The notes under the pieces are model-generated. The model did no database searches, was not told where the DNA came from, and saw nothing but the letters and a program-made list of their open reading frames with translations. Both the position numbers and the translations under genes were made by a program. Shown here one piece after another: positions 51,743-59,795 of a DNA stretch of 64,000 nucleotides; positions within the stretch are counted from its first letter, which is position 1; each line of letters begins with the position of its first letter. The stretch comes from Halothiobacillus sp045689735. Its GTDB lineage: Bacteria; Pseudomonadota; Gammaproteobacteria; Halothiobacillales; Halothiobacillaceae. The stretch lies in the NCBI RefSeq assembly GCF_045689735.1, contig NZ_CP142685.1:744001-808000 (forward strand). Reading direction: 5' to 3'.

Positions 51743-52144
51743 ATGACGCCTGAGGTCGCCCTGCGCTGGTTGGGCATCACGCCGTGGCTGCCCCGGCGAG
51801 AGGTGCCGGGCGCGCCGTCGATCGAAGCCGCTCGGCCGGGCGATCAGCCGCCGCCGGAGTCGTTGCCCGACGCTGCGCCGGTTGCACCACGGCTTCAGGC
51901 TTCGTCGCCCGTCTCGCTCTGGTTGGTCAACCTCACGGACGAGCTTCCGCTGATTGCCGCGATTCTTCGGGCATTGCCCGCCGATGCCCGTTGGCAGGCA
52001 GTCACCGAGGCAGACGCTGAGCCCGCGTTGCGGCTGGATGATGGCTCAATCTGGCTCTGGCCAGTGTTGCAGGCCGAAGGCGTCGCGCGTCGCGCCTTAT
52101 GGCGGCGGCTGCATCGTCTGCCCGCAGGCGATCCCCGCCCGTGA
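51743..52144 (+). CDS. DNA polymerase III psi subunit-like (HolD-like)
   Basis: A 133-residue protein opening VALRWLGITPWLPR, close to the HolD LGIxxW start that binds the chi subunit. A low-complexity Pro-rich linker (about 20-55) leads to a SLWLVNLTDELPLIAAILRAL segment and a final WLWPVLQAEGVARRALWRRLHRL like the HolD fold. It overlaps rimI, the same pairing as holD-rimI in enterobacteria. Sequence similarity is low, as usual for HolD, so the call leans on context. Confidence 0.55.
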   Translation: MTPEVALRWLGITPWLPRREVPGAPSIEAARPGDQPPPESLPDAAPVAPRLQASSPVSLWLVNLTDELPLIAAILRALPADARWQAVTEADAEPALRLDDGSIWLWPVLQAEGVARRALWRRLHRLPAGDPRP

Positions 52145-52608
52145 TGCCGTCCCTCGACCCGCCCGTGATCCTGCCGCTGGAGCGCGAGGATTTACCGCGC
52201 CTGATGCCGATCGAACGCGCCGGGCATGTGTACCCTTGGTCCGAACGGGTATTCCAGGATTGCTGGCAGTCTGGCTATTACCTGGATGGCGCCTTTCGTG
52301 CCAATGATCTGTTGGGATTCAGCGTGGTGATGCCGGTGCTCGACGAGTGGCATCTGTTGAATCTCTGCGTGTCGCCGAGGGTTCAGCGTCAGGGCATCGG
52401 CCGCAGTCTGCTGGCTTATTTACTCGATCAAGCCGAGAAGGCGGGCGTCGGCAGCGTTTGGCTCGAAGTGCGCCAAAGCAATGATCCGGCGCAACAGTTA
52501 TATGCGGCGCACGGCTTTGAGCAGGTTGGCCGTCGGCGGGATTACTACCCCGCACCGGGTGGTCGGGAAGATGCGCTGGTGCTCACCCGGCGGCTTCAGG
52601 CGGGATAA
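52144..52608 (+). CDS. rimI: Ribosomal protein S18 alanine N-acetyltransferase RimI
   Basis: A 154-residue GNAT acetyltransferase. MPIERAGHVYPWSERVFQDCW is the RimI start, the acetyl-CoA loop is VSPRVQRQGIGRSLLAYLLDQA, and LEVRQSNDPAQQLYAAHGFEQVGRRRDYYP the conserved end. It acetylates the N-terminal Ala of S18 and perhaps other proteins. TGATG overlap with the HolD-like gene sets the start. Confidence 0.93.
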   Translation: MPSLDPPVILPLEREDLPRLMPIERAGHVYPWSERVFQDCWQSGYYLDGAFRANDLLGFSVVMPVLDEWHLLNLCVSPRVQRQGIGRSLLAYLLDQAEKAGVGSVWLEVRQSNDPAQQLYAAHGFEQVGRRRDYYPAPGGREDALVLTRRLQAG

Positions 52609-52623
52609 AGGCGTCGGTAGCGC

Positions 52624-53040
52624 CTATTCGCCGCGCGCGGCGCCGGGCTTTTTCGGCAGGGCGGAGTTCATCGCATCCCAAGGTGCGGCGCTGGCCACAT
52701 AAAAATCCATCTGAGGCACAAAATCTGAGGGCTGATTCAGCGTGCCGGCCTTGGTGCCGATCATGCCCGGCAGATTGCTGAAGCGGGAAAATAGTTGCGA
52801 GCCACAGGTCGGGCAAAAGCCGCGCTGGTGCGTGCTGCCATCATCGGCTTGGGACGAAAAATACTGCACGCTGCCCGTCACTTTGACCGCCGTCTCGGGA
52901 AAGATCATGGCGGGAATAAATCCGCTACCCGACGAACGCTGGCAGTCCCGGCAATGGCAATTGCCCATAAAAACCGGCGGGGTGTCGGCTGAATAGTGGA
53001 TTTGTTGACAGAGGCAATGCCCGGAAAACGCCGGTGACAT
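52624..53040 (-). CDS. GFA/CENP-V-type zinc protein
   Basis: A 138-residue glutathione-dependent formaldehyde-activating-like domain. Zinc ligands are visible in GHCLCQQIHY, NCHCRDCQRSSG and FCPTCGSQLF. The family name does not prove the reaction; many members have unknown substrates. It converges with rimI. The 297 bp upstream contain no gene, only the gloB promoter at the far end. Confidence 0.85.
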   Translation of the reverse strand: MSPAFSGHCLCQQIHYSADTPPVFMGNCHCRDCQRSSGSGFIPAMIFPETAVKVTGSVQYFSSQADDGSTHQRGFCPTCGSQLFSRFSNLPGMIGTKAGTLNQPSDFVPQMDFYVASAAPWDAMNSALPKKPGAARGE

Positions 53041-53270
53041 GGTAATTCCTTGGGTGGGGTGATTTGTGAATCAGATCAGCCGCGAATCAGAGGCGCCGTG
53101 CATCCAGCGCAGTCATCTACCGCTCATGTCGGCATCGTACTGCATTTGACTTGCGACTCAATGGCCGTGACGGTCGCCCCCAGTTTGGCACCGTCGGTCA
53201 GGCTTGTTGGCCGAGGGCAAGGACGGGGCGAGAATCCATCGAGCGGATTTTCTTGTGAAAACAATGAGGA

Positions 53271-53298
53271 TTGACCTTTCTTGCCGAGGCCGTACACT
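53271..53298 (+). promoter_or_regulatory. Sigma-70 promoter of gloB
   Basis: TTGACC (53271-53276), a 16-base spacer and TACACT (53293-53298), 39 bases before the gloB ATG. Confidence 0.45.
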
Positions 53299-53337
53299 GC
53301 CGCACTGTTTTCTTGAGATTGCCTCGGGGGTTCGCTG

Positions 53338-54144
53338 ATGCCGCAACAGGTGCATGCTGTGCCGGTGTTGTCCGATAACCTGGTCTGGCTGCTGGAAGGG
53401 GCGGATCGTCGCTGTGTGGTGGTGGATCTCGGGCAGGCGGAGCCGGTGCTGGCTGCGCTGGCCGAATCTCGGTTGACCCCGGTTGCGGTCTTGATCACCC
53501 ACCATCATGCCGATCATACGGCGGGTTTGGCGGCTTTTTTGCGGGTCTACCCCGTGCCGGTCTTCGGTTCTGCCCATGAGTCGTCTCCGTTCGCCAGCCA
53601 GCCGGTGGCCGATGGGGCGGTGATCGACTTGCCCGGTTTCCCGCCCCTGACCGTGTGGCACACTCCGGGGCATACCCGGGGACATCTGTGTTTCGTGACG
53701 GAGGGCGTGGCGTTTACGGGCGACACCCTGTTCACGGCGGGTTGCGGTCGCCTGTTTGAGGGCAGTGCCGCTCAAATGAGTCGCAGCCTGGCGCGCCTGG
53801 CCGCGTTGCCGGCCCCCACGCGGATCTGTTGCGGTCACGAGTACACTGCCGACAATCTTCGGTTTGCGGCATTTCTTGAGCCGGATAATCCGGCGATTGC
53901 CGAGCGGGTGACCCAGTTGCAGACCCAGGGTGCGGCGAGCGGGCTGGCGGCAGCGGCAGCGCCCCCTTTGTCGGTTGAGTTGGCGACGAACCCTTTTCTG
54001 CGTTTGTCGGAGCCGAGTGTCCTCTCCGCGATCGCCGCCCATGGTGGGCAACCGCCATTGTCCGATGCCGAGCGGTTCGCGCTGCTGCGACGATGGAAAG
54101 ATGACTACGACGGCCTTGCGCCGTTGCCTGAACAGACGGCTTGA
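53338..54144 (+). CDS. gloB: Hydroxyacylglutathione hydrolase (glyoxalase II)
   Basis: A 268-residue metallo-beta-lactamase-fold hydrolase. The metal motif THHHADH is at 54-60, further His in TPGHTRGHLCF, Asp in FTGDTLF, and CCGHEYTADNLRF holds the glyoxalase II glutathione region. The C-terminal helical domain ends PFLRLSEPSVLSAI ... ALLRRWKDDYDG, the substrate-binding part. It hydrolyses S-lactoylglutathione in methylglyoxal detoxification. It overlaps the next reading frame start slightly. Confidence 0.94.
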   Translation: MPQQVHAVPVLSDNLVWLLEGADRRCVVVDLGQAEPVLAALAESRLTPVAVLITHHHADHTAGLAAFLRVYPVPVFGSAHESSPFASQPVADGAVIDLPGFPPLTVWHTPGHTRGHLCFVTEGVAFTGDTLFTAGCGRLFEGSAAQMSRSLARLAALPAPTRICCGHEYTADNLRFAAFLEPDNPAIAERVTQLQTQGAASGLAAAAAPPLSVELATNPFLRLSEPSVLSAIAAHGGQPPLSDAERFALLRRWKDDYDGLAPLPEQTA

Positions 54145-54146
54145 CG

Positions 54147-55820
54147 ATGTATTCGATGCAATTTCTGACTGCCACTCGATTTTTTACGGCTCGTGCCCGG
54201 CTCTGGCTGGGGTGGCTGATTCTGGCGGCTATGCTGGCCTTGAGCGGTTGTGCGAACTTGCCGAAAGAGAACGGTTCGGCGAGTTTGGATCAGTTGGGGG
54301 GCAGCGGCAATCAAACCGTGGATTACAGTATTTTGCCGGCCATCAATACGCCGGAACAGTCGGCGCGCCGCGCCGCTTGGATGAATGATGGCAATTTATG
54401 GCATTACATTGCCGCCCGATTTACTTTGCCCATTCCAAAAGACAATGTCCGCGTACAAGAGCAATTGGCTTTTTATTCCAGTCATATCAAATATCTGGAG
54501 CGGGTGACGGAACGCGCCCAACCGTATTTGCATTTGATTGTTTCCCGCTTGCAGGAAAATCAGTTACCCCTTGAACTGGCGCTGCTGCCGATTGTGGAGA
54601 GCGCGTATCGACCGGAGGCGGTTTCCACCAGCGATGCGGCGGGGATCTGGCAGTTTCTGCCGAGTACGGGCAGTCATTTTGGTTTGCAGCGCACGGTCTG
54701 GTATGACGGACGGCGAGATATTAAAGCCTCGACCGAGGCCGCCGTGCAATATTTCACCCGGTTGCGGGTGATGTTCAATGATGACTGGCCGGTGATTATC
54801 GCCTCGTACAATGGCGGTGAAGGCACCCTGCAACGCGCAATCGCCTACAACCAGGCCAAAGGCTTGCCGACCGACTTCTGGGATTTGACCCAGATTTCGC
54901 AGGAAACGGCGGATTATCCGGCGCGGTTATTTGCGTTGGTGATTATTTTCAGTAATCCGGAAAAATTCGGATTTACGCCGTATCCCATTCCGAATCAATC
55001 CGTTTTAACAGAAGTGCATATCAGCAAATCGGTGAACCTGGGCAAGCTGGCCGAGGTGACGGGCATGTCGCATGACGAGCTCTATCGCCTGAATCCGGGG
55101 TTTGACAAGCTCATCACCGGGCCTCAGACCACGAACCTGCTGGTGCCGAAAAGTTTGGCCGATCAATTCACGCCGAGTGCGTTGGAAGCCGCAGAAAAAT
55201 CCGCGATGGACTGGGGACGCTACACCCTGCGCCGAGGCGACAACTTCCACAAAGTGGCGTATCGCTATGGTTGTGATGTGGACGAGTTGCTCAAGGTGAA
55301 CCGGCTGAGTTCGGCGTATGCCCACCCAGGGCAGACGATTGTCGTGCCCCTGGGACGGGAACGGGCGGTGGCGACCGCGCGGATGGGGGATGCGCAGATG
55401 TACACCGTGCAGAGCGGCGATTCGATGTGGGGTTTGGCTCGCCGCTTCAATCTGGATCTCTCCGAGCTGAAGCGGATCAATGGCCTGGGTGCGAAAGCCG
55501 AGATCAAGCCGGGGCAAAAGCTGGTGGTGGGCTTTGCGGCGGCACATCACAAGCTAGGCGCTGAGAAGAAAATTGCGGAACAAAAGCGAGAAGAACACCC
55601 ACGGGGCACGCAGGCCGTGGCGCGTCACGAGCCGGAAAAACGGGGCGAAGCGCAGGCGGTCGCCGCCAAGAAGCGGCATTACACCGTGCAGCATGGCGAT
55701 ACGCTGTGGAATGTGGCGCGACGGTTCTCGACCACCGTCCAGGAAATTACGGCGGCCAATCGGCTGCGGCCGAACGAACCGTTAAAACCTGGTCAGGTTT
55801 TGGTGATTGCCAGCCAGTAG
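54147..55820 (+). CDS. mltD: Membrane-bound lytic murein transglycosylase D
   Basis: A 557-residue lipoprotein. The lipobox LALSGC lies near residue 37 after a hydrophobic stretch. The SLT domain with catalytic Glu is in LPLELALLPIVESAYRPEAVS and GIWQFLPSTGSHFGL. Three LysM peptidoglycan-binding repeats follow: YTLRRGDNFHKVAYRYG, YTVQSGDSMWGLARRFN and YTVQHGDTLWNVARRFS. A charged linker separates the second and third. Three LysM copies and this length are typical of gammaproteobacterial MltD. Confidence 0.94.
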   Translation: MYSMQFLTATRFFTARARLWLGWLILAAMLALSGCANLPKENGSASLDQLGGSGNQTVDYSILPAINTPEQSARRAAWMNDGNLWHYIAARFTLPIPKDNVRVQEQLAFYSSHIKYLERVTERAQPYLHLIVSRLQENQLPLELALLPIVESAYRPEAVSTSDAAGIWQFLPSTGSHFGLQRTVWYDGRRDIKASTEAAVQYFTRLRVMFNDDWPVIIASYNGGEGTLQRAIAYNQAKGLPTDFWDLTQISQETADYPARLFALVIIFSNPEKFGFTPYPIPNQSVLTEVHISKSVNLGKLAEVTGMSHDELYRLNPGFDKLITGPQTTNLLVPKSLADQFTPSALEAAEKSAMDWGRYTLRRGDNFHKVAYRYGCDVDELLKVNRLSSAYAHPGQTIVVPLGRERAVATARMGDAQMYTVQSGDSMWGLARRFNLDLSELKRINGLGAKAEIKPGQKLVVGFAAAHHKLGAEKKIAEQKREEHPRGTQAVARHEPEKRGEAQAVAAKKRHYTVQHGDTLWNVARRFSTTVQEITAANRLRPNEPLKPGQVLVIASQ

Positions 55821-55858
55821 CCCCTGGCGAATCCTTGGCGCGGATGGGGGGCGACCCC

Positions 55859-57247
55859 TCAAATGACGCGGGAAAAGCGTTGCAGCCCATCCGGATTCAA
55901 ATACTCATCAAACGCCATGCAGATGTTGCGAATCAGCAGCTTGCCGCGCGGATGGATGGTGATGCCGGTGGGGGAGAGGCTGAGCAGGCCATCGGCCTGC
56001 ATCGGCGCGAGCGCGGCGAGGCTGGCGGCGAAGTGCTGGGGAAAATCAATCGCAAACTCGGCTTCGATGTCGGCAAAATCCAGCCGGAAGTGGCTGATCA
56101 GCGTCATGATGACGCGCTGGCGCAGATGATCCTCCGGCGTCAGCCGGTAGCCGCGGTCGATGGGGAGTTGTCCGGCGCTGACCGCCTCGTGATAGCGAAC
56201 CAGATCTTTGGTGTTTTGACTGAATACACCGCCGACCTGGCTGATTGAGGACACCCCCACGGCCACCATGTCACATTCGGCGTGGGTCGAATAGCCCTGA
56301 AAGTTGCGGTGTAGTGTGCCGTCGGCCTGGGCGCGCGCGAGCGGGTCGTCGGGGCGAGCGAAGTGATCCATCCCGATGAGCAGGTATCCGGCTTGGCTAA
56401 GCTGTTCGATGCTCTGACCGAGAATCTTGAGTTTGTCGGCAGCACTCGGCAGATCGGCTGCGTTGATGCGCCGTTGCGGCTTGAATCGAGTCGGCAGATG
56501 CGCGTAGTTGAACAGGGACAGCCGGTCGGGCGCCAGTTCGATGACGGCATCGAGCGTGCGCCGGAAGGAATCGGGGGTTTGATGCGGCAGGCCGTAGATC
56601 AGATCGAAGCTCACGCCGTGGAAGCCTTCGGCGCGGGCGGCATCGAGGACGGCGCGGGTCAAGTCGAGCGGCTGGATGCGGTTGACGGCCTGCTGCACCT
56701 TGGGATCGATGTCCTGCACGCCGAGGCTCAGCCGGTTGAACCCGAGAGAACGCAGGACAGCGACCGTCTCGGCATCGGCCTCGCGGGGGTCGATTTCGAT
56801 GGAATATTCGCCCCTGTCGTCGGTTTTCAGTGTGAAGTGCTCAGCGATGGCGCCGAGCACCTGACGCATTTCCTCGTTCGACAAAAAGGTGGGCGTACCG
56901 CCGCCGAAATGGAGTTGATCGACCGGGCGACCGGGGGTGAACAACGCGCTTTGCAGTGCCAGTTCTTTTGCGAGATCCGCCACATACGGCGCGGCGCGGC
57001 TGCGATCCTTCGTGACGACCTTGTTGCAGCCGCAGTAATAACACACGGTGTCGCAGAATGGCACATGGACATAGATCGACAATGGCCCTCCTGCCGTGTT
57101 GGAGCGGGCAGCGGCGGCGCGGTAGTCCGCCTCGGTGAACGCATCATGGAATTGCACGGCGGTGGGGTAGGAGGTATAGCGGGGGCCGGCGGTGTCGTAG
57201 CGGCGGATCAGGTCTGGATCAAAAGGAATGGATTCGTGGGTGTTCAT
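55859..57247 (-). CDS. hemN: Oxygen-independent coproporphyrinogen III oxidase
   Basis: A 462-residue radical-SAM enzyme. The CxxxCxxC cluster motif is in VPFCDTVCYYCGCNK (about 68-77), followed by the HemN-specific extra Cys, LHFGGGTPTFL and EIDPREADAETVAVL. It makes protoporphyrinogen precursor when oxygen is low. It converges with mltD and diverges from the TRIC gene. Confidence 0.95.
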   Translation of the reverse strand: MNTHESIPFDPDLIRRYDTAGPRYTSYPTAVQFHDAFTEADYRAAAARSNTAGGPLSIYVHVPFCDTVCYYCGCNKVVTKDRSRAAPYVADLAKELALQSALFTPGRPVDQLHFGGGTPTFLSNEEMRQVLGAIAEHFTLKTDDRGEYSIEIDPREADAETVAVLRSLGFNRLSLGVQDIDPKVQQAVNRIQPLDLTRAVLDAARAEGFHGVSFDLIYGLPHQTPDSFRRTLDAVIELAPDRLSLFNYAHLPTRFKPQRRINAADLPSAADKLKILGQSIEQLSQAGYLLIGMDHFARPDDPLARAQADGTLHRNFQGYSTHAECDMVAVGVSSISQVGGVFSQNTKDLVRYHEAVSAGQLPIDRGYRLTPEDHLRQRVIMTLISHFRLDFADIEAEFAIDFPQHFAASLAALAPMQADGLLSLSPTGITIHPRGKLLIRNICMAFDEYLNPDGLQRFSRVI

Positions 57248-57374
57248 CGCGCCTCCCGGAGGCAGAGTCGTTCGCCGTACAATAGCAAATCGGCTACGGG
57301 CGTTCGCCCGAGTAAATTACTCGGAAACCGCCCGCGGAATCGGGGCGTTTGGCTTGCAGCCTTGGGGAATTGCG

Positions 57375-57995
57375 GTGCATTTACTGGATTTTTTGCGGGT
57401 GCTCGATTATTTCGGCACCGTCGTGTTTGCCATTTCCGGCGCGCTGGTGGCGGCGCGCAAGGGTATGGATTGGATGGGGTTCGCCATTCTCGCAACCGTG
57501 ACGGGTATCGGCGGAGGCACCTTGCGGGATTTGATTCTCGCGCGGCCAGTCTTCTGGCTGGTGCATTGGGAATACATTGCCCTGTGTGTGGTGACGGCGG
57601 GGGTGACCTTCTATTTCGTCGCGCATGTTCACCGGCGACTGTCCTGGCTGTTGTGGGCGGATGCCGTCGGCTTGGCGGCGTTCACGGTGATCGGGGTGCA
57701 GATTGCCTTGAGCAGCGGTACCAATCCGTTCATCGCCATTTTGATGGGGATGATGACGGCCGCGTTCGGCGGTTTGATTCGCGATGTGCTCGCCGGTGAG
57801 CCGCCTTTGTTGCTGCATCGGGAGGTCTATGCCAGCGCGGCCTTGCTGGGTGGCGTGGTGTATGTGCTGTTTGCCGAGGTCTGGCATCAGCCGGTGTGGG
57901 CGCTGATCTTCGGTTTTTTGGTGGCTTTGCTTATTCGTGCCTTGGGTATCGTCTATCATTGGCACCTTCCGGCGGCGCGTGCCGCTGATGTTTGA
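57375..57995 (+). CDS. TRIC-type cation channel family protein (YadS/YicG-like)
   Basis: A 206-residue membrane protein with seven predicted helices in two repeats. The hallmark GIGGGTLRDLILARPVFWL (about 47-65) and its repeat AFGGLIRDVLAGEPPLLL identify the family. GTG at 57375 with GGGGAA upstream gives the family start HLLDFLRVLDYFGTVVFAISGALVA. Bacterial members conduct K+ or other ions. The stop overlaps the next gene (TGATG). Confidence 0.9.
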   Translation: MHLLDFLRVLDYFGTVVFAISGALVAARKGMDWMGFAILATVTGIGGGTLRDLILARPVFWLVHWEYIALCVVTAGVTFYFVAHVHRRLSWLLWADAVGLAAFTVIGVQIALSSGTNPFIAILMGMMTAAFGGLIRDVLAGEPPLLLHREVYASAALLGGVVYVLFAEVWHQPVWALIFGFLVALLIRALGIVYHWHLPAARAADV

Positions 57996-58957
57996 TGGGT
58001 CAAGACAGCATGATTCCTGCGATTGAAATTCATGAGCTTCGTAAAACCTATGCACGCGGGGTGGAGGCGCTCAAAGGGATTGATCTGACCATCGCGCCGG
58101 GGGATTTTTTTGCGCTGCTCGGCCCCAATGGTGCGGGAAAATCCACCACGATCGGGATTTTGAGTTCACTGGTGAATAAAACCAGCGGGTCAGTGCGGGT
58201 GTTTGGTCACGATCTGGAGCGCGACCGTGCCTGGGTGAAAATGCAGATCGGCATCGTGCCGCAGGAATTCAACTTCAATCAGTTTGAACCGGTTGAGGAA
58301 GTGGTGATCAATCAGGGCGGCTTTTATGGCTTGTCGCGCAAGGTGGCTCGGGCGCGCAGTGATGAATTGCTCCAGCAGCTCGGCCTGTGGGAAAAACGCA
58401 AAACCATGTCGCGGCAGTTGTCGGGCGGGATGAAACGCCGTTTGATGATTGCGCGGGCGTTGGTGCATTCACCGCGCCTGTTGATTCTGGATGAGCCGAC
58501 GGCGGGCGTGGACATCGAATTGCGGCGCGGGATGTGGCAGTTCCTGACCGAAATCAACGCGGCGGGCACGACGATTATCCTGACCACGCATTATCTGGAA
58601 GAGGCCGAGCAGCTTTGTCGCAATATTGCGATCATCAACGAAGGCCGCATTATCGAAAACACCAATATGCGCCAGTTGCTGGCGGGTTTGTCCCAGGAGT
58701 CGTTCGTGTTGTACAGCGATGCGCCGGTCACTTCCTTGCCGGCCTTGCCTGCGGTTTCCGCCCGTCTCGTCTCGCCGGAGGAAATCGAGGTGGATCTCGC
58801 CCGCGACCAGCCGATCTCCGAGGTCTTCGATGTGCTCACGGGGCATGGCATTACCGTGACCCGGATGAAAAACAAAACCAACCGGCTGGAGGAGCTGTTC
58901 CTGAATCTGGTTCAGGGTGGAAGCTCAGCCTCGGCCAACGAGAAACGCGCAGGGTGA
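57995..58957 (+). CDS. ABC transporter ATP-binding protein, YadG-like
   Basis: A 320-residue ABC-2-type ATPase. Walker A is GPNGAGKSTTIGIL, QEFNFNQFEPVEEV follows, the signature is LSGGMKRRLMIARAL and Walker B LLILDEPTAGVDIE. The C-terminal 90 residues are the usual regulatory extension. With the next gene it forms a YadG-YadH-type exporter of unknown substrate. The start at 57995 is coupled to the previous stop; 58010 is an alternative ATG. Confidence 0.92.
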   Translation: MGQDSMIPAIEIHELRKTYARGVEALKGIDLTIAPGDFFALLGPNGAGKSTTIGILSSLVNKTSGSVRVFGHDLERDRAWVKMQIGIVPQEFNFNQFEPVEEVVINQGGFYGLSRKVARARSDELLQQLGLWEKRKTMSRQLSGGMKRRLMIARALVHSPRLLILDEPTAGVDIELRRGMWQFLTEINAAGTTIILTTHYLEEAEQLCRNIAIINEGRIIENTNMRQLLAGLSQESFVLYSDAPVTSLPALPAVSARLVSPEEIEVDLARDQPISEVFDVLTGHGITVTRMKNKTNRLEELFLNLVQGGSSASANEKRAG

Positions 58958-58962
58958 CGAAC

Positions 58963-59793
58963 ATGCAATCCAATCAGGAACTCCCGATCTCCGGTGAATT
59001 CGCTCCGCCGGCGCGCGGGTTGAGCCCGGCGCAAAAATGGCATGCGTTTATGATGCTGCTGACGCGCGAAGTGCTGCGGTTCGGCCGTATCTGGATGCAG
59101 ACGATTCTGCCGCCGATGATCATGACCTCGTTATATTTCATTGTGTTTGGTCACCTCATCGGGCCGCGGGTTGGCGAGATCGACGGGGTGCCGTACATCA
59201 GCTACCTCGTGCCGGGGTTGATTCTCATGTCGGTGATCACGCAAAGCTATGCGAATGTGGTGTCTTCCTTTTATGGCGCGAAGTTTGCGCGACATATCGA
59301 GGAGCTGCTGGTGTCGCCAATGCCTTACTGGTTGATTATTCTGGGTTATTTAGCCGGTGGGGTGGCGCGGGGCTTAGCCGTCGGCGCGGCGGTGACTGGG
59401 GTGGCGCTGTTTTTTGCCGATATTCGCGTACACGATGTGCTGGTGCTGTTGCTGGTGGCCGGTCTGACAGCGGCCTTGTTTTCGCTCGGGGGCATGATCA
59501 ATGCGATTTATGCCAACAGTTTTGACCATATTTCGATTGTGCCGACCTTTGTCTTGACCCCGCTCACCTACCTGGGCGGCGTGTTTTATTCGATTCACAT
59601 GCTGCCGCCGTTTTGGCAGCAGGTGTCGCTGTTCAATCCAATTCTTTATATTATCAACGGGTTCCGTTACGCCATGCTCGGCATCAGTGATGTGCCGGTG
59701 CTGGCGACCTTTGCGATCCTGATCGTCGCCTTCGTGGGCTTGTTCGCATTTACCTTGCGGCTGTTCCACAAAGGCATCGGGATGCGAGGTTGA
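58963..59793 (+). CDS. ABC-2 type permease, YadH-like
   Basis: A 276-residue inner-membrane permease with six helices. LLTREVLRFGRIWMQTILPPMIMTSLYFIVFG starts the ABC-2 domain, and ILTPLTYLGGVFYSIHMLP-like FVLTPLTYLGGVFYS with FNPILYIINGFRYAMLG are the conserved loops. It starts five bases after the ATPase gene. Its substrate is unknown. Confidence 0.92.
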   Translation: MQSNQELPISGEFAPPARGLSPAQKWHAFMMLLTREVLRFGRIWMQTILPPMIMTSLYFIVFGHLIGPRVGEIDGVPYISYLVPGLILMSVITQSYANVVSSFYGAKFARHIEELLVSPMPYWLIILGYLAGGVARGLAVGAAVTGVALFFADIRVHDVLVLLLVAGLTAALFSLGGMINAIYANSFDHISIVPTFVLTPLTYLGGVFYSIHMLPPFWQQVSLFNPILYIINGFRYAMLGISDVPVLATFAILIVAFVGLFAFTLRLFHKGIGMRG

Positions 59794-59795
59794 GC